Positions 1 to 7,335 are shown, numbered from the stretch's first letter. The stretch is 30,697 bases of DNA from Fimadaptatus sp050946055 (GCA_050946055.1 JBMNUB010000038.1:1-30697), one strand, 5' to 3'. Notes: generated by a model not told the origin, from the sequence alone. Program-made: numbers and translations.

Positions 1-218
1 GGGTGTTCTCGGGCGATCAGACCGGCACGGAGATAATACAGAAGGGCATGAACGCCATAATGGACAGCAAGCTGGGCGGCGGCGATATCAAGCTGACCTT
101 CAGCTGCGGCATAGCCAAGGCCGATCCCGAAGACGGAATAGACGAGCTGATAGAGCGCGCATATTCTGCGGCGCGCAGCGCGCATCTGGACGGCGGTCAT
201 AGGCTTCAGCACGGCTGA
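1..218 (+). CDS. C-terminal fragment of a GGDEF-like protein (5' end outside window)
   Basis: The frame is open from the left edge to a TGA at 216-218, so only about 71 C-terminal residues are present. The stretch LTFSCGIA, followed by DELIERAYSAA and GGHR, follows the pattern of the last strand and helix of GGDEF domains (typically T-S-x-GIA, then a helix with RAD-x-A and AK-x-G-x-NR). GGDEF domains make cyclic di-GMP from two GTP. The usual RAD reads RAY here and the catalytic GGDEF loop lies outside the window, so activity cannot be judged. A GTG at position 3 is unlikely to be the true start because the domain clearly begins earlier. The family call is a pattern match on a short piece; a related nucleotidyl-cyclase fold is the alternative. 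Confidence 0.5.
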   Translation, partial: VFSGDQTGTEIIQKGMNAIMDSKLGGGDIKLTFSCGIAKADPEDGIDELIERAYSAARSAHLDGGHRLQHG

Positions 219-246
219 CATTGCAAAACTGCATACGCATGAAAAC

Positions 247-279
247 GGAGCTGCTTCGGCGATGAGCCGGGGCAGCTCC
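247..279 (+). terminator. Hairpin after the GGDEF-like gene
   Basis: GGAGCTGC at 247-254 pairs with GCAGCTCC at 272-279, with an inner CGGC/GCCG helix. It lies 28 bases past the stop codon and is followed by TGTAATTATGT, a weak U tract. Probably the transcript end of the left-edge gene. Confidence 0.5.
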
Positions 280-404
280 TGTAATTATGTCCGATATCGC
301 GCCAAGAGGGCGGCGGGGGAGTGCGGAGGCAGGCGACCGTGTCTGAAGCTGCGGCACAAGCGTACACAATCCAGGCATCGCGCACGTATCAGCATATTCG
401 GTCA

Positions 405-656
405 AGGCAGGGCGGCACATGCGAGCATCCTCAGCGCGCGCGCCTCACGGCATGCAGCGTCCTTGAGGCAGAGTGCGGCTTCCTTTGCGCATACGGGCAT
501 TCCCATCACAAGGCAGGGCGGTACATACGAGCGTCCTCAGCGCGCGCCTTACGGCATGCAGCGTCCTTGAGGCAGAGTGCGGCTTCCTTTGCGCATACGG
601 GCATTCCCGCACAAAGCAGGGCGGCACATGCGAGCATCCTAAGCGCGCGCGCCTAA
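405..656. repeat. Tandem repeat, unit about 103-106 bp, 2.4 copies
   Basis: Copies begin near 405 (AGGCAGGGCGGCACAT), 511 (AGGCAGGGCGGTACAT) and 614 (AAGCAGGGCGGCACAT). The first two are nearly full length and the third stops near 656. Inside each full unit are GGCATGCAGCGTCCTTGAGG and TTTGCGCATACGGGCATTCC. Short frames run through the repeat on both strands, but none has a ribosome binding site. No gene is seen between 219 and 692. Confidence 0.8.
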
Positions 657-692
657 CATGATCCGGCATGCCGATGGCGGTCAAAGCATCGC

Positions 693-1301
693 TCACTCCT
701 GCTCATGCGCCTGCTGCGGGCGATATCCTTCCTTGTCCACGACTTCGTATACATCGCGCCCCATGGCCGCCTCGAAGCGCGCCTTGAGCGCCATGTTCAT
801 GTCCCACTTCTCCCGGGGGTAAGAGCCGTATCTGCGCCGCACGTCATCCATGCGCGCCTCTATGTCCATTATCCCTTCAGAGCCTGCCAGCGCGTCGCAG
901 AGCTGTATCAGGTCGTCGTATTCGTCCATGGCGGCACGGCTCAGTTCGGCCTTTATCATGGCAAGCTCCTGTTCGTTCACGTCCAGCCGCCCCACGTATC
1001 CGTCGATGGTGCGCCCCGCGAACGAGTGGGTGAGGCAGATGCGCGCGGCCTCGTCATAGCCCAGCGACATCATGTATGAGTATCCGTCCGACACATGCCG
1101 CATGTGGCTCACGCCGAATTTGCGGCCTATGTCGTGCAGCAGTCCCAGCACGTATGCCTTGCCGGCATCCATATCGCCGCATGCGCGCGCTATGGCCTCG
1201 GCGCAGTGCGCGGCCACGCGGCTGTGATTGCCCCATGGACCGAGGTTGCAGCGCTCGGCATCGCGCAGCAGGGCTTCGGCTTCCTCTCTTGAAGGCAGCA
1301 T
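693..1301 (-). CDS. HD-domain phosphohydrolase family protein
   Basis: A 202-residue protein with an HD-type metal-dependent phosphohydrolase signature: an early His in HSRVAAHCAEA, then GLLHDIGRKFG with the HD pair, then a later LTHSF and DLIQLCDAL in which the downstream His and Asp would complete the metal site. HD proteins of this size hydrolyse nucleotides or other phosphoesters; the substrate cannot be read from sequence. The start is the ATG at 1301 because GGGAGG sits seven bases upstream; a longer frame to 1337 begins before the ribosome binding site. It is the last gene of the minus-strand series after punA, separated by a spacer with a 13-bp hairpin. A link to nucleotide salvage is possible from context but not shown. 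Confidence 0.8.
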   Translation of the reverse strand: MLPSREEAEALLRDAERCNLGPWGNHSRVAAHCAEAIARACGDMDAGKAYVLGLLHDIGRKFGVSHMRHVSDGYSYMMSLGYDEAARICLTHSFAGRTIDGYVGRLDVNEQELAMIKAELSRAAMDEYDDLIQLCDALAGSEGIMDIEARMDDVRRRYGSYPREKWDMNMALKARFEAAMGRDVYEVVDKEGYRPQQAHEQE

Positions 1302-1323
1302 ATCATGACCTCCCTTAAACCTG

Positions 1324-1357
1324 CATGCCGGACGCATAAGGCGCTGCGTCCGGCATG
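1324..1357 (-). other. Perfect 13-bp hairpin between punA and the HD gene
   Basis: CATGCCGGACGCA (1324-1336) pairs perfectly with TGCGTCCGGCATG (1345-1357) across an 8-base loop. On the minus strand it ends just upstream of the GGGAGG of the HD gene and is followed by CAGGTTTAAG, not a real U tract. It may act as an mRNA processing or attenuation structure rather than a classic terminator. Confidence 0.6.
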
Positions 1358-1547
1358 TCGGGTACTTTGTCTTTGCATGTGCGTCCGCGCATTACGGAGG
1401 GACATGCCGCGCTTTTATGCGCGTGAATGCGCGCTTGCGGGCGGCACCGTGACTATGGCCGCACACGCCGTACATCGCGTGCAGCGCCGTGCATTGACGC
1501 CGTCCATCAGGGCGTTGCCGCCGCCTGCCGCGGCGCATTGCGCGGCA

Positions 1548-2372
1548 TCACTTCGCCTGCGCTATGCCCGCTATCGTCTGGCGCACAAGGCGCATGAAGT
1601 CGCCTGCCGCGCGCCTGCCCACCTCGGTGACCTCGGCGTGATCCAGACTCTTGCCGGTAACGCCTGCAGCCATGTTGGTTATGCAGCTTATGCCCATCAC
1701 GCGCGCGCCCATGTGCCGCGCCGCGATGACTTCGGGTACGGTGGACATGCCCACGGCATCCGCGCCCATGGTGCGCAGCATGCGTATCTCGGCGGGGGTC
1801 TCGTAGCTGGGGCCGGTAAGCCATGCGTATACGCCCTCGCGCAGCGTCATGCCCAGCTGCTGAGCGCTCTTGCGGGCTATGTCGCGCAGCCCGGCATCGT
1901 AGGCGCAGGTCATGTCGGGGAAGCGCACGCCCAGATCGGGATCGTTTGCGCCTATCAGCGGATTGCGGCCGGTCATGTTTATGTGATCGCTTATCAGCAT
2001 CAGGTCGCCCGGCTCAAAGCCCTCGTTCACGCCGCCTGCGGCGTTGGTCAGCATGACGGTGGACGCGCCCGCGCATATCAGCGAGCGCACCGGCAGCACG
2101 ACGTCGCTAAGGTCGTGGCCTTCATACATGTGGAAGCGTCCGCGCATGGCGGCTACGCGCAGCCCGGCGGCATGTCCCAGCAGCATCTCGCCCGCATGCC
2201 CGGCTATCGTGGGCCTTAAAAAGCCCGGTATCTCGGAATAGGGCAGACGGCTCTCTATCTCCATAAAGCCTGTGGACTCGCCCAGACCTGAGCCCAGCAC
2301 TATCGCCATGTCCAGACGGCCGCCCGCCGCCTGCTCTATGCGCTTTGCGGCGCTGAGTATATTTTCGTTCAT
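1548..2372 (-). CDS. punA: Purine nucleoside phosphorylase (PNP, trimeric type)
   Basis: A 274-residue protein, full length for the trimeric PNP family. It cleaves purine nucleosides with phosphate to the free base and (deoxy)ribose-1-phosphate in the cytoplasm. Visible signatures are the N-terminal phosphate loop VLGSGLGE, the phosphate-binding MRGRFHMYEGH, LTNAAGGVN in the base-binding wall, GPSYETPAEIR, and GADAVGMSTVPEVIAARH followed by SCITNMAAG. The ATG at 2372 is preceded by AGGAGG at a good distance. deoB lies just upstream on the same strand: the pentose phosphate made here feeds phosphopentomutase. The deoB-PNP pair is a known Bacillota arrangement (drm-pupG in Bacillus subtilis). 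Specificity among inosine, guanosine and adenosine is not read from sequence. Confidence 0.95.
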   Translation of the reverse strand: MNENILSAAKRIEQAAGGRLDMAIVLGSGLGESTGFMEIESRLPYSEIPGFLRPTIAGHAGEMLLGHAAGLRVAAMRGRFHMYEGHDLSDVVLPVRSLICAGASTVMLTNAAGGVNEGFEPGDLMLISDHINMTGRNPLIGANDPDLGVRFPDMTCAYDAGLRDIARKSAQQLGMTLREGVYAWLTGPSYETPAEIRMLRTMGADAVGMSTVPEVIAARHMGARVMGISCITNMAAGVTGKSLDHAEVTEVGRRAAGDFMRLVRQTIAGIAQAK

Positions 2373-2523
2373 AGTTCATCCTCCTGTGTTCAGAGCTGTG
2401 CGTTTCCGTATGCATTAGCGCGTGACGCGATATGATGAATCGCTTAACACACGCGCAGCCGTGCGCACAACAGTATGCCAAGCGTCATGCCTGATGCGCG
2501 CAAGCGACGGAAAAGCAGCGCGC

Positions 2524-2548
2524 CGGGTGCGCATGTACAGCGCACCCG
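2524..2548 (-). terminator. Hairpin downstream of deoB
   Basis: CGGGTGCGC (2524-2532) pairs with GCGCACCCG (2540-2548), loop ATGTACA. On the minus strand it is followed by GGCGCGCTGCTTTTCCG, so the T run is short and displaced. It lies 43 bases past the deoB stop and 150 bases before punA; it could partly terminate or stabilise the deoB message. Confidence 0.4.
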
Positions 2549-2591
2549 CATCTGCATGCCAATAAGTTGCGACGCCATGTCATTTGCGGCA

Positions 2592-3770
2592 TCATTGCGC
2601 TATGGTGCCGCCGGTCAGGCAGGAGCTTCCCGGCAATGTGCAGGGCAGTCCCAGCGCGTCCAGCAATGTGGCCGCGAAGTCGCAAAAGCCCTTTCGCGTG
2701 CCGAGCGCGCCCGGCTTGAGGCTGGGCGAGTATATCAGCAGCGGCACATGCTCGCGCGTGTGATCCGTGCCGGTGTGGCGCGGATCGCAGCCGTGGTCGG
2801 CGGTTATCATGAGAAGATCGCGCGGGCCTATCTCGGGCAGCATGCCGCCCAGCCACGCATCGAACTCGGCCAGCGCCCGCGCATAGCCCGCAGGATCGCG
2901 GCGATGACCATACGCAGAGTCGAAGTCAACCAGATTTACAAACTCCAGCCCATGCACGCCGCGCAGGTACTCGCGCCGCGCCGCCTCCATGCAGGCGGGA
3001 TTGCCCGCAGCGTGGTCGGAGCGGGTCAGCCCGCGGTGCGCGAATATGTCCTCTATCTTGCCTATGCCCACCACGTCCATGCCGGCGCGGGAGATCATGT
3101 CCAGCATGGTGTCGCCGGGCATCTCGGCGGAGAAGTCGCGGCGGTTGCCTGTGCGCGTGAATGCGCCCGGCTCGCCTATAAACGGACGGGCGATAACGCG
3201 CCCCACGCACATGTCGCCTCTTAGCATATCGCGCGCTATGCGGCACATGCGCCACAGCTCCTCGGGCGGCACGAGGGATTCGTGCGCCGCTATCTGGAAC
3301 ACGCTGTCGGCGGATGTGTATACTATCAGTTTGCCGGTGTCCAGATGCTCCTTGCCCAGTCGGGCGATTACCTCCGTGCCGGAGGCGGGTTCGTTGCAGA
3401 GATAGCCGCGCCCTACGCGGCGGCAGAATTCGTCCATGAATTCGCTGGGAAACCCGTGCGGGAACACGGGGAAGGGGCGCTCAAGCGGCAGCCCTGCCAG
3501 CTCCCAGTGGCCGGTGGTCGTGTCCTTGCCGGGCGAAATCTCGCTCATGCGGCCAAAACGCCCCAGAGGATGTCCGCTGCCCGCGCCAAGCTGAGCGCCC
3601 GGTATGTCGTAAAGTCCCAGCGCGCGCATGTTGGTCAGTTCCACGCCGCTGCCTTCAAGCGCGTGAAGCAGCGTATGCGCGCCCGCGTCTCCATAGGCGG
3701 GCGAATCGGCCTGCTCGCCTATGCCCACCGAGTCCAGCACTATGGCCAGCACGCGGTCAAATAGCGCCAT
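2592..3770 (-). CDS. deoB: Phosphopentomutase
   Basis: A 392-residue protein, the usual length for DeoB. It interconverts (deoxy)ribose-1-phosphate and (deoxy)ribose-5-phosphate with two Mn ions and belongs to the alkaline phosphatase superfamily. Visible motifs are VLDSVGIGEQADSPAYGD at the N-terminus (first metal Asp), the TGHWELAG segment with a DTTTGHWE catalytic Thr region, TADHGCDPRHTGTDHTREHVPLL near the C-terminus (metal Asp and His residues), and VDFDSAYGHRRD. The start is the ATG at 3770: GGGAGG lies eight bases upstream. An in-frame GTG at 3797 has no correctly spaced site. This start puts the first 14 bases inside the 3' end of spo0A, and the ribosome binding site lies within spo0A coding sequence, suggesting translational coupling. 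It works with the PNP gene downstream. Confidence 0.95.
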   Translation of the reverse strand: MALFDRVLAIVLDSVGIGEQADSPAYGDAGAHTLLHALEGSGVELTNMRALGLYDIPGAQLGAGSGHPLGRFGRMSEISPGKDTTTGHWELAGLPLERPFPVFPHGFPSEFMDEFCRRVGRGYLCNEPASGTEVIARLGKEHLDTGKLIVYTSADSVFQIAAHESLVPPEELWRMCRIARDMLRGDMCVGRVIARPFIGEPGAFTRTGNRRDFSAEMPGDTMLDMISRAGMDVVGIGKIEDIFAHRGLTRSDHAAGNPACMEAARREYLRGVHGLEFVNLVDFDSAYGHRRDPAGYARALAEFDAWLGGMLPEIGPRDLLMITADHGCDPRHTGTDHTREHVPLLIYSPSLKPGALGTRKGFCDFAATLLDALGLPCTLPGSSCLTGGTIAQ

Positions 3771-4539
3771 ATCCATCACCTCCCGGTCTATATGCACCTC
3801 CGTTGCGCAGCTTGTCGGCCATGCGCGCTATGAATTCGGAATTGGTCGGCTTGCCGCGGTCGCTGTCTATGGTGTTGCCGAACTCGCGCTGCAACACGGA
3901 CAGCCTGCTGCGCGACCAAGCTGTTTCTACCGCATGGCGTATGGAGCGCTCAACACAGGTCGCACTTGTATTATAACGCCTGGCTATGGCAGGGTAAAGG
4001 CGTTTGGATAGATTATTCTGGTAATCGGCATCCTCAAGCGTGAGCAGTATGCCCTCCATTAGATAGCCAAAGCCGTTCAGGCGGCGGGCGATGCCCATTT
4101 CAATCAGCGCTGCGTACAGGCGGCTCTCCAGCTCCGCGCCGCCCAGCAGCGCGCGGCGCGATGAACATGCCGTGCGCGCTATGAGCTCGGGCAGCGCTTG
4201 GGGGAGCGCGCTCTTGTCCTGCACCACGCCCGCGCCCGCTTCCAGCGCAGTGGGCGCCAGCGCCTCCTGCCCCGGCTCTATCAGCGCCGCCACATGGGGC
4301 AGGCGCTCAAGGCGCATGTCGCGCACGCGCCTTAGCACGCTGAGCCCATCCATGCCCGGCATGACAATGTCGATGAGCATTATGTCGGGCGAACTCTCGC
4401 TCAAAAGCTCCACGGCCTCTATGCCGTCCGACGCGACAAAAACCTTGCCATATCCCAGCGCCCTCAGCTCGCGCCGGAGCATATCCAGCTCGCTTATGTC
4501 GTCATCGGCGACCAGCAGTCTGTGTTCACGCTCCGCCAT
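3757..4539 (-). CDS. spo0A: Stage 0 sporulation protein A (master response regulator)
   Basis: A 260-residue response regulator. The receiver (about residues 6-125) has the acidic triplet DDD at 12-14, the phospho-acceptor Asp57 in LIDIVMPGMDG, and Lys109 at the conserved lysine position. The effector domain is unmistakable: LYPAIARRYNT, VERSIRHAVETAWSR and KPTNSEFIARMADKLR match the Spo0A DNA-binding domain. Phosphorylated Spo0A binds TGTCGAA-type boxes and starts sporulation. The ATG at 4539 is chosen because GGGAGG lies 11 bases upstream and the receiver begins at once; the frame runs further upstream without domain content. spoIVB lies just upstream, as in other spore formers, and deoB overlaps the 3' end. 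Odd: the switch Thr/Ser expected about 28 residues after the phospho-acceptor is Ala85 in HVAALIEPGQE, and the Pro after the Lys is Ser110. Confidence 0.96.
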   Translation of the reverse strand: MAEREHRLLVADDDISELDMLRRELRALGYGKVFVASDGIEAVELLSESSPDIMLIDIVMPGMDGLSVLRRVRDMRLERLPHVAALIEPGQEALAPTALEAGAGVVQDKSALPQALPELIARTACSSRRALLGGAELESRLYAALIEMGIARRLNGFGYLMEGILLTLEDADYQNNLSKRLYPAIARRYNTSATCVERSIRHAVETAWSRSRLSVLQREFGNTIDSDRGKPTNSEFIARMADKLRNGGAYRPGGDGYGAI

Positions 4540-4565
4540 CTGTATATTGCCCTCCCGTCTTTTGC

Positions 4566-4659
4566 GGCCAAATGCGGCAAGCGCCTGCGTTTGGCCTTTG
4601 TCATTGGCGATGTGTATGCGCATGAGCGGCATATGCTGCGCGCTTATCCGCTCATGCGC
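4566..4659 (-). promoter_or_regulatory. Two hairpins in the spo0A 5' untranslated region
   Basis: GGCCAAA (4566-4572) pairs with TTTGGCC (4590-4596), with further inner pairing. GCGCATGAGCGG (4618-4629) pairs perfectly with CCGCTCATGCGC (4648-4659). Together they fill most of the 143-base gap between the spoIVB stop and the spo0A start. Neither has a U tract on the minus strand, so simple termination is unlikely; a structured leader or processing site is more plausible. No clear sigma-H promoter was recognised here. Confidence 0.5.
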
Positions 4660-4682
4660 ATGCACGGGTGTGTGTCGCGGCG

Positions 4683-5924
4683 TTATGCAGCGCGCGTCTG
4701 AGCGCCGCTGTCGGCGGCATCCAGCATCCAGTCTATGTATATGCCGTAACCCTGCGTGGGATCGTTTATGAAGACATGAGTGACCGCGCCTATTAACATG
4801 CCGTCCTGTATTATAGGGCTGCCGCTCATGCCCTGCACTATGCCGCCGGTCAGCGCTATGAGATCGGGATCGGTTATCCTTATGGTCATGCTGCGCGTGG
4901 ACGGCTCGTCCTGGCGAAACACCTGAGTTATCTCGCAGTCATAGGCGCGTATGCCGCCGCCGTCCAGCGTGGTCAGCAGCTGAGCCGCGCCCTTGTGGGC
5001 CAGCGTGCGGTTGGATACGACTATGCCCTCGGGATAGAGGGGATTGTCAATATCGCCGTACATGCTGCCGTATATGCCACAGGATAGGTTCTCGCTTATG
5101 GTGCCCAGCCGTTCGGCGCGCTCTATGAATGCGCCGCGCAGCTCGCCGGGCGCGCCGCGCGTGCCTTCGCGTATGGACACTATGTCGCTTGAGAGTATCT
5201 CTCCGTCGGATACGGTAAGTATGTCGCCGGTATCGACATCGCATATGGCATGTCCCAGCGCGCCGTAGCGCTCGGAAGCGGGGTCGTAAAACGACAGCGT
5301 ACCTACTCCCGCGGTCGAGTCGCGCACCCATGCGCCCAGCCGGTAGCAGCCGTCATGCGGGTCCAGCACGGGCGTGACCGTGGCACGGCGCAGGCCGTTC
5401 TCGCCGCTTATGCCCAGCTCGACCGGCGCGCCATTGCCTTCTTTTAGCAGCGCGGTGAACTCATCCACGGAGTTCACGTTCACGCCGCCCACGCTCACTA
5501 TTGCCTCGCCCGCGCGCAGCTCGGCGGCTCGCGCCGGACAGGTCATGCCGCCTTCCGTGGCTATGTCGGATACGCCCACGACCATCACGCCGCGAGTGCG
5601 CAGCGCCACGCCTATGCTGTGACCGCCGGGTATCACGCGGCGCTCGCGCGTTATCCGGACAGATACGCGCCTGACCGGCACGCCCCACATGTCCAGCGTC
5701 ACCTGTCCATCGTCCGCGCCCAGCCTGTCACCGGCCTGCGCAGATGCATCCGCGCTGAACGCGCCACTTGCGCCCAGCAGGCTGTTTATGGCCTGCGCAT
5801 GCCCAACCGGCGCGCTGATCTCGTCGGGTATGGAAGCTATATGCTGCGCGCGCGGCGTGAGCGAGAGCATCAGCCCCAGCGCAAGCACGCCCGCCGCAAT
5901 GCGGCGAATCGCCATATGTCTCAT
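4683..5924 (-). CDS. spoIVB: SpoIVB serine peptidase (stage IV sporulation protein B)
   Basis: A 413-residue exported peptidase of family S55, close to the 426 residues of the Bacillus protein. In spore formers it is made in the forespore, crosses into the intermembrane space and cleaves SpoIVFA so that pro-sigma-K is activated. Order: a hydrophobic signal/anchor segment (about residues 8-24), a PDZ domain (about 105-185, with RAAELRAGEAIVSVGG), then the peptidase domain. His225 in GHAICD, Asp354 in DPDLIALTGG and Ser369 in GMSGSP fall at the spacing of the Bacillus catalytic residues. The start is the ATG at 5924 (AAAGGGTGG upstream); the ATG at 5915 is a second option. The frame stays open to 6134, but that extension is not signal-like. 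spo0A follows on the same strand. No recN is seen upstream. Confidence 0.95.
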   Translation of the reverse strand: MRHMAIRRIAAGVLALGLMLSLTPRAQHIASIPDEISAPVGHAQAINSLLGASGAFSADASAQAGDRLGADDGQVTLDMWGVPVRRVSVRITRERRVIPGGHSIGVALRTRGVMVVGVSDIATEGGMTCPARAAELRAGEAIVSVGGVNVNSVDEFTALLKEGNGAPVELGISGENGLRRATVTPVLDPHDGCYRLGAWVRDSTAGVGTLSFYDPASERYGALGHAICDVDTGDILTVSDGEILSSDIVSIREGTRGAPGELRGAFIERAERLGTISENLSCGIYGSMYGDIDNPLYPEGIVVSNRTLAHKGAAQLLTTLDGGGIRAYDCEITQVFRQDEPSTRSMTIRITDPDLIALTGGIVQGMSGSPIIQDGMLIGAVTHVFINDPTQGYGIYIDWMLDAADSGAQTRAA

Positions 5925-6123
5925 TTGAACCACCCTTTCACGCATCGCTGCGGTATAGGATGGCCGCTTTTTGCGCCGGGTATGCGCGCTGTGAACTGCC
6001 CCAAAAGCATTGAATGCACAGCCGGCAGGAATTGTATTCCGAAGCATTCGGTTGCGGCGCGATAGCACATGCGCCGTTAAGCACGACTGACGCAATGTCA
6101 TAATGAAACTACATATGATTGAT

Positions 6124-6137
6124 ATAGTGTTCACTAT
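6124..6137. promoter_or_regulatory. 14-bp palindrome at the predicted transcription start
   Basis: ATAGTG-TT-CACTAT is a perfect inverted repeat. It begins about seven bases downstream of the -10 box of the minus-strand promoter at 6145-6173, so it covers the expected +1 to +14 region. Position and symmetry suggest an operator for a dimeric repressor. A related half (AGTGAAC) occurs near 6179-6185, upstream of the promoter. Confidence 0.5.
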
Positions 6138-6144
6138 GCTGAAT

Positions 6145-6173
6145 ATTATACCATGTGACTTTACGCTTGTCTA
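6145..6173 (-). promoter_or_regulatory. Sigma-A-type promoter upstream of spoIVB
   Basis: On the minus strand TAGACA, 17 bases, TATAAT. The start would be near 6138, giving a leader of about 214 bases before spoIVB. A vegetative-type promoter for spoIVB would be unexpected because the gene is normally forespore-specific (sigma-F/sigma-G), so it may serve another transcript or read through the whole spoIVB-spo0A cluster. Confidence 0.55.
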
Positions 6174-6368
6174 GCAAAAAGTGAACTTAAAGTACAGAAA
6201 AGTAGCTTATAAGAATGACTTGACGTGAAACTGAATATGAGCGCAGCAGGCCAAAGCGCAGCTAACGAAATTTGGTTTAGGGGGATGGGTGAATGAGCTT
6301 TAATAGACCGGCATCGGCGCTGAGGGGATGCGGGCGGGTGCGGTGGTCGGGAAGGCACAAGTCCGTTG

Positions 6369-6545
6369 CAGGTGTGAGCAAGCCGTCAGGCATCCGCCAC
6401 GCTTCGCCCTCGGCGCTCAGCCACAATACAGGTTTGAGCAGGCCATCGGGTAGCTGCCACGCTTTGCCTCGGCGCTCAGTCACGATACAGGTGTGAGCAA
6501 GCCGTCAGGCATCCGCCACGCTTCGCCTCGGCGCTCAGCCATTGC
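6369..6545. repeat. Tandem repeat, unit about 57-60 bp, three copies
   Basis: Units begin at 6369 (CAGGTGTGAGCAAGCC), 6429 (CAGGTTTGAGCAGGCC) and 6488 (CAGGTGTGAGCAAGCC) and each ends in CGGCGCTCAGYCA; a degenerate fourth start is at 6545. Open frames cross the array on both strands but have no ribosome binding sites. Apart from this array and the promoter/operator, nothing else is recognised between 5925 and about 6700. Confidence 0.8.
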
Positions 6546-6713
6546 AGGCGTGCGCAGATGCAAAGCCGTTCTGCCGGATGCATGCCCGGCGGAATGTTCG
6601 CCTCGATATGCCTTTGGCGGCTCAGCAAGCGGATAGGCACTTGAACAGAGCCCGGGCGCTGAATGGGGCGCGGCGGCTGTGCGGGGGAGCTTTGTACGGC
6701 CGTTTGCGGATAC

Positions 6714-6742
6714 AAAAAAGGCCGCGGCAAAAGCCGCAGACC
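6714..6742 (-). terminator. Intrinsic terminator of the zinc-ribbon gene
   Basis: On the minus strand the hairpin pairs AGGTCTGCGGC with GCCGCGGCCT around a TTTT loop and runs straight into TTTTTTG. It begins about 40 bases past the stop codon of the zinc-ribbon gene, a textbook rho-independent terminator. Confidence 0.85.
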
Positions 6743-6780
6743 TTTCGCAGACTCATATGTATGTTCGAAAACGCGGGGAG

Positions 6781-7065
6781 TTATTGACCTCTGCGCGCCG
6801 CGAAGCACTCGCTGCAATAAATGGGACGGTCGTTCTTGGGAATAAAGGGAACGCGAGTCGGGCGGCCGCACTCAGCGCACACGGTCTCGTACATTTCGCG
6901 CGTGCCATTGCTCGCGCCACGGCTGGCCTTGCGGGCCTCGCGGCAGTCCTTGCAGCGAAGCGGCTCGTTCTGGAAGCCCTTCTCCGCGTAGAACTCCTGC
7001 TCACCGGCAGTGAAAACGAACTCTTTGCCGCAATCCTTGCAAACCAGCGTCTTGTCTTCGTACAT
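6781..7065 (-). CDS. Double zinc-ribbon protein (zf-trcl-like)
   Basis: A 94-residue protein that begins MYEDKTLVCKDCGKEF. Two four-cysteine sets are visible: Cys9/Cys12 with Cys38/Cys41, and Cys63/Cys66 with Cys84/Cys87, each expected to bind one zinc. The first half (CKDCGKEFVFTAGEQEFY, then GFQNEPLRCKDCR) matches a small zinc-ribbon family common in Clostridia; the second (CAECGRPTRVPF, then DRPIYCSECF) is typical of the domain that often follows it. Function is unknown; nucleic acid binding is a guess from the fold. The start at 7065 is preceded by GGGGGGA at eight bases. It has its own promoter about 270 bases upstream, a long structured leader and a strong terminator, so it is probably monocistronic. 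Confidence 0.88.
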   Translation of the reverse strand: MYEDKTLVCKDCGKEFVFTAGEQEFYAEKGFQNEPLRCKDCREARKASRGASNGTREMYETVCAECGRPTRVPFIPKNDRPIYCSECFAARRGQ

Positions 7066-7329
7066 TTGGATCTTCCCCCCGCTAAGTAAATAAATCTTTG
7101 ACCCATGGGACTGCGGCTGACCTGATCTTTGCCCCCACACTCGCCGTCTGAGACTGTCGCTACCCGGGATCTGCCCTCTCACTACACATCTTCGCAGCGC
7201 GCTATATGCGCGCGGGACGGACTTACATCTAGACCGCGCCATGCTCGCCGGTGCTTTGACCGGTTTACGTGGATCGCTTTGCCCGCGGCTGGCTTCGACT
7301 TTCAATCACAGACCCGCTTCCCACAAGCC
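7066..7329 (-). other. Long structured 5' leader of the zinc-ribbon gene, identity unknown
   Basis: About 260 bases separate the promoter at 7336-7364 from the start codon. The stretch holds GCGCGC-TATAT-GCGCGC (7197-7213), CCGGT/ACCGG around GCTTTG (about 7239-7254), and on the minus strand four copies of a GGYCAAAG/GGCAAAG motif, the last two extended to CAAAGAT. I compared it by eye with T-box, TPP, cyclic di-GMP-I, cobalamin, ZTP and THF riboswitch cores and with RNase P, tmRNA, 6S and SRP RNA cores and saw no match. It could be a cis-regulatory leader or a separate small RNA. Confidence 0.4.
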
Positions 7330-7335
7330 TTTTAT

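Noticed and set aside
405..656. Possible CRISPR array
   Set aside because: Units are about 105 bp and similar throughout, with no short repeat/unique spacer alternation and no cas genes.
262..696. Several 60-110 codon frames over the left-edge tandem repeat
   Set aside because: They overlap each other on both strands, repeat with the DNA repeat and lack ribosome binding sites.
1305..2219. 304-codon open frame antisense to punA
   Set aside because: His/Ala/Arg-rich shadow frame of the PNP gene without a ribosome binding site.
5925..6134. N-terminal extension of SpoIVB by 70 residues
   Set aside because: The frame is open, but the extension lacks domain or signal character, and the ATG at 5924 is followed by a proper hydrophobic signal and preceded by a ribosome binding site.
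6161..6871. Short frames over the repeat array upstream of spoIVB
   Set aside because: No start signals; open only because the DNA is GC-rich and repetitive.
7066..7329. Known riboswitch or housekeeping RNA before the zinc-ribbon gene
   Set aside because: No T-box, TPP, cyclic di-GMP-I, cobalamin, ZTP or THF core, and no RNase P, tmRNA, 6S or SRP core could be recognised; kept only as an unidentified leader.
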